DNA of 6,129 bases, from contig QIMA01000130.1 in assembly GCA_003233535.1 (NCBI GenBank), positions 1 through 6,129 of the forward strand, in the 5' to 3' direction. This document shows, piece after piece, positions 5,313-6,129 of the stretch. Under the pieces are notes generated by a model. The model was not told the origin of the DNA. It saw nothing but the letters and a program-made list of their open reading frames with translations, and did not search any database. The stretch comes from Rhodanobacteraceae bacterium (GTDB lineage: Bacteria > Pseudomonadota > Gammaproteobacteria > Xanthomonadales > SZUA-5). A program made the translations under genes and the position numbers. How positions within the stretch are numbered: the stretch's first letter is position 1; each line of letters starts with the position of its first letter.

Positions 5313-6129
5313 TCGAAGTTGTATCTCAGCACTTCGGCGACTGGCCTCTTAACCGATGAAGGGACCAACGCTGATGGTTCAGGAAAGCCGACGGCCAGAA
5401 GCATCACTGGGCGTTCATCCGGCTCCAGCTTGATCAAATTCGCCATCTCTCGTTCCTTTTCTTCCATGTCAGGCCAATTAATCGAGCAGGTCGCCAAGCC
5501 GAGCGTTTCCGCAGCCAGAATGAAACTCATGGCAGCCAACGCCCCGTCGATGTAGATCAAATGCCGGTCGCGCTCGTCAAAGAAATTCCGCATCTGCCCG
5601 ACCACCACAATGATTGCGGGGATTTGATCTTCGTAGCCGGTCACACCCATAGGCACTTTGGCGACCTTGAGCACCCACTCCGGATCGTCAAAATAGCGAA
5701 AGCTGAAGGGTTGCCGATTGCACGCAGTCGGCGACTGCAGCGCGACCAGCATTGCCTGCTCTGCCAATTTCCGCGGGACCATCTTAGGCAAGAAAGCACG
5801 GACCGAACGGCGCTGTTGAGATAGAGCCAACAGTGACTCATAGGGCACCAATGACTGCGCCGGAAGGTCGCGCTGAAAGGGCGCCAAATGCGCCGGTAGC
5901 TGGCCAGCGTTCATCGCCCCCGGCTCTGAACCTAGCTCCTTAGCAGCTAGCTCCAGCGTTCGCTCAAAGTGCCGCTTGGCGGCCTGCATCTGCGGCCTTT
6001 GCAGATCGACAACGGAGAAATACTCGGTGAGCACCGCAGTCGCCCAGCGACACTCGTCGCTGCTTGGCACTGCGGCCATTCTGGATCGATAGACGGCCAA
6101 CATTGGGTCGATGTATTCGGCGGCAAACA
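5309..6129 (-). CDS. Nitroreductase-family flavoprotein, 5' end beyond the window
   Basis: This is an FMN-dependent nitroreductase-fold protein. Counting from the ATG at 6103, the fold begins near residue 95: the FMN phosphate-binding RRSVRAF (98-104), SPTACNRQPFSFR (124-136), the long helix YIDGALAAMSFILAAETLGL (184-203), and the FMN-binding strand MLLAVGFPEP (234-243). About 95 residues of helical, charged sequence precede it, including TEYFSVVDLQRPQMQAAKRH. The frame stays open to the edge, the eight extra codons (FAAEYIDP) look coding, and ATG 6103 has no ribosome site, so I call the gene 5'-partial. In the family, FMN accepts hydride from NAD(P)H and reduces a varied second substrate. 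In glycan clusters such proteins sit beside pyruvyl transferases, but their role is not established. Here the stop overlaps the pyruvyl transferase start (ATGA), which points to a shared pathway. A redox step on a sugar or an acceptor is a guess. Confidence 0.88.
   Translation of the reverse strand, partial: FAAEYIDPMLAVYRSRMAAVPSSDECRWATAVLTEYFSVVDLQRPQMQAAKRHFERTLELAAKELGSEPGAMNAGQLPAHLAPFQRDLPAQSLVPYESLLALSQQRRSVRAFLPKMVPRKLAEQAMLVALQSPTACNRQPFSFRYFDDPEWVLKVAKVPMGVTGYEDQIPAIIVVVGQMRNFFDERDRHLIYIDGALAAMSFILAAETLGLATCSINWPDMEEKEREMANLIKLEPDERPVMLLAVGFPEPSALVPSSVKRPVAEVLRYNFE

Noticed and set aside
5043..5555. Plus-strand 170-codon frame
   Set aside because: It is entirely antisense to the start of the pyruvyl transferase gene and the end of the nitroreductase gene, both of which have clear family motifs. 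Its sequence is proline- and threonine-rich without a fold signature.

Overview
The window is a stretch of a surface-polysaccharide biosynthesis locus (exopolysaccharide, capsule or O-antigen type) from a moderately GC-rich bacterium, most likely a proteobacterium. The taxonomic guess is weak: it rests on base composition, Shine-Dalgarno use and gene content. Every credible gene is on the minus strand, so the locus is transcribed from position 6129 towards position 1, probably as one operon. I see no convincing internal promoter or intrinsic terminator.

In transcription order: (1) a nitroreductase-family flavoprotein whose 5' end lies beyond the right edge (5309-6129); (2) a polysaccharide pyruvyl transferase family protein that overlaps it by 4 nt in an ATGA arrangement (4167-5312); (3) a broken family 2 glycosyltransferase (GT2), of which only the first 50 codons survive (4010-4162), inside a degenerate 320-bp region that holds a 17-bp inverted repeat and an open 59-codon frame; (4) an intact GT2 (2886-3845); (5) a 25-codon small ORF overlapping its stop by ATGA and ending in a perfect 24-bp tandem repeat (2786-2833); (6) an FkbM-type methyltransferase (1958-2761); (7) a second GT2 (912-1898); (8) a second FkbM-like methyltransferase (148-867); (9) the first ~45 codons of another protein, probably a GT-B glycosyltransferase (1-140), which runs off the left edge.

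Taken together, the genes look like the decorating and assembling part of a glycan pathway. GT2 enzymes (and the possible GT-B enzyme) add sugars, the FkbM enzymes would O-methylate hydroxyls, and the pyruvyl transferase would add an acidic pyruvate ketal. The nitroreductase is coupled to the pyruvyl transferase, but its substrate cannot be read from the sequence. No polymerase, flippase or export gene is visible. The most unusual parts are the two non-coding or degenerate intervals (2762-2885 and 3846-4166). They carry repeats and gene debris that suggest past rearrangement, as expected in a fast-evolving glycan locus. I see no clear sign of a wholly new system, and the unusual items are reported with modest scores.
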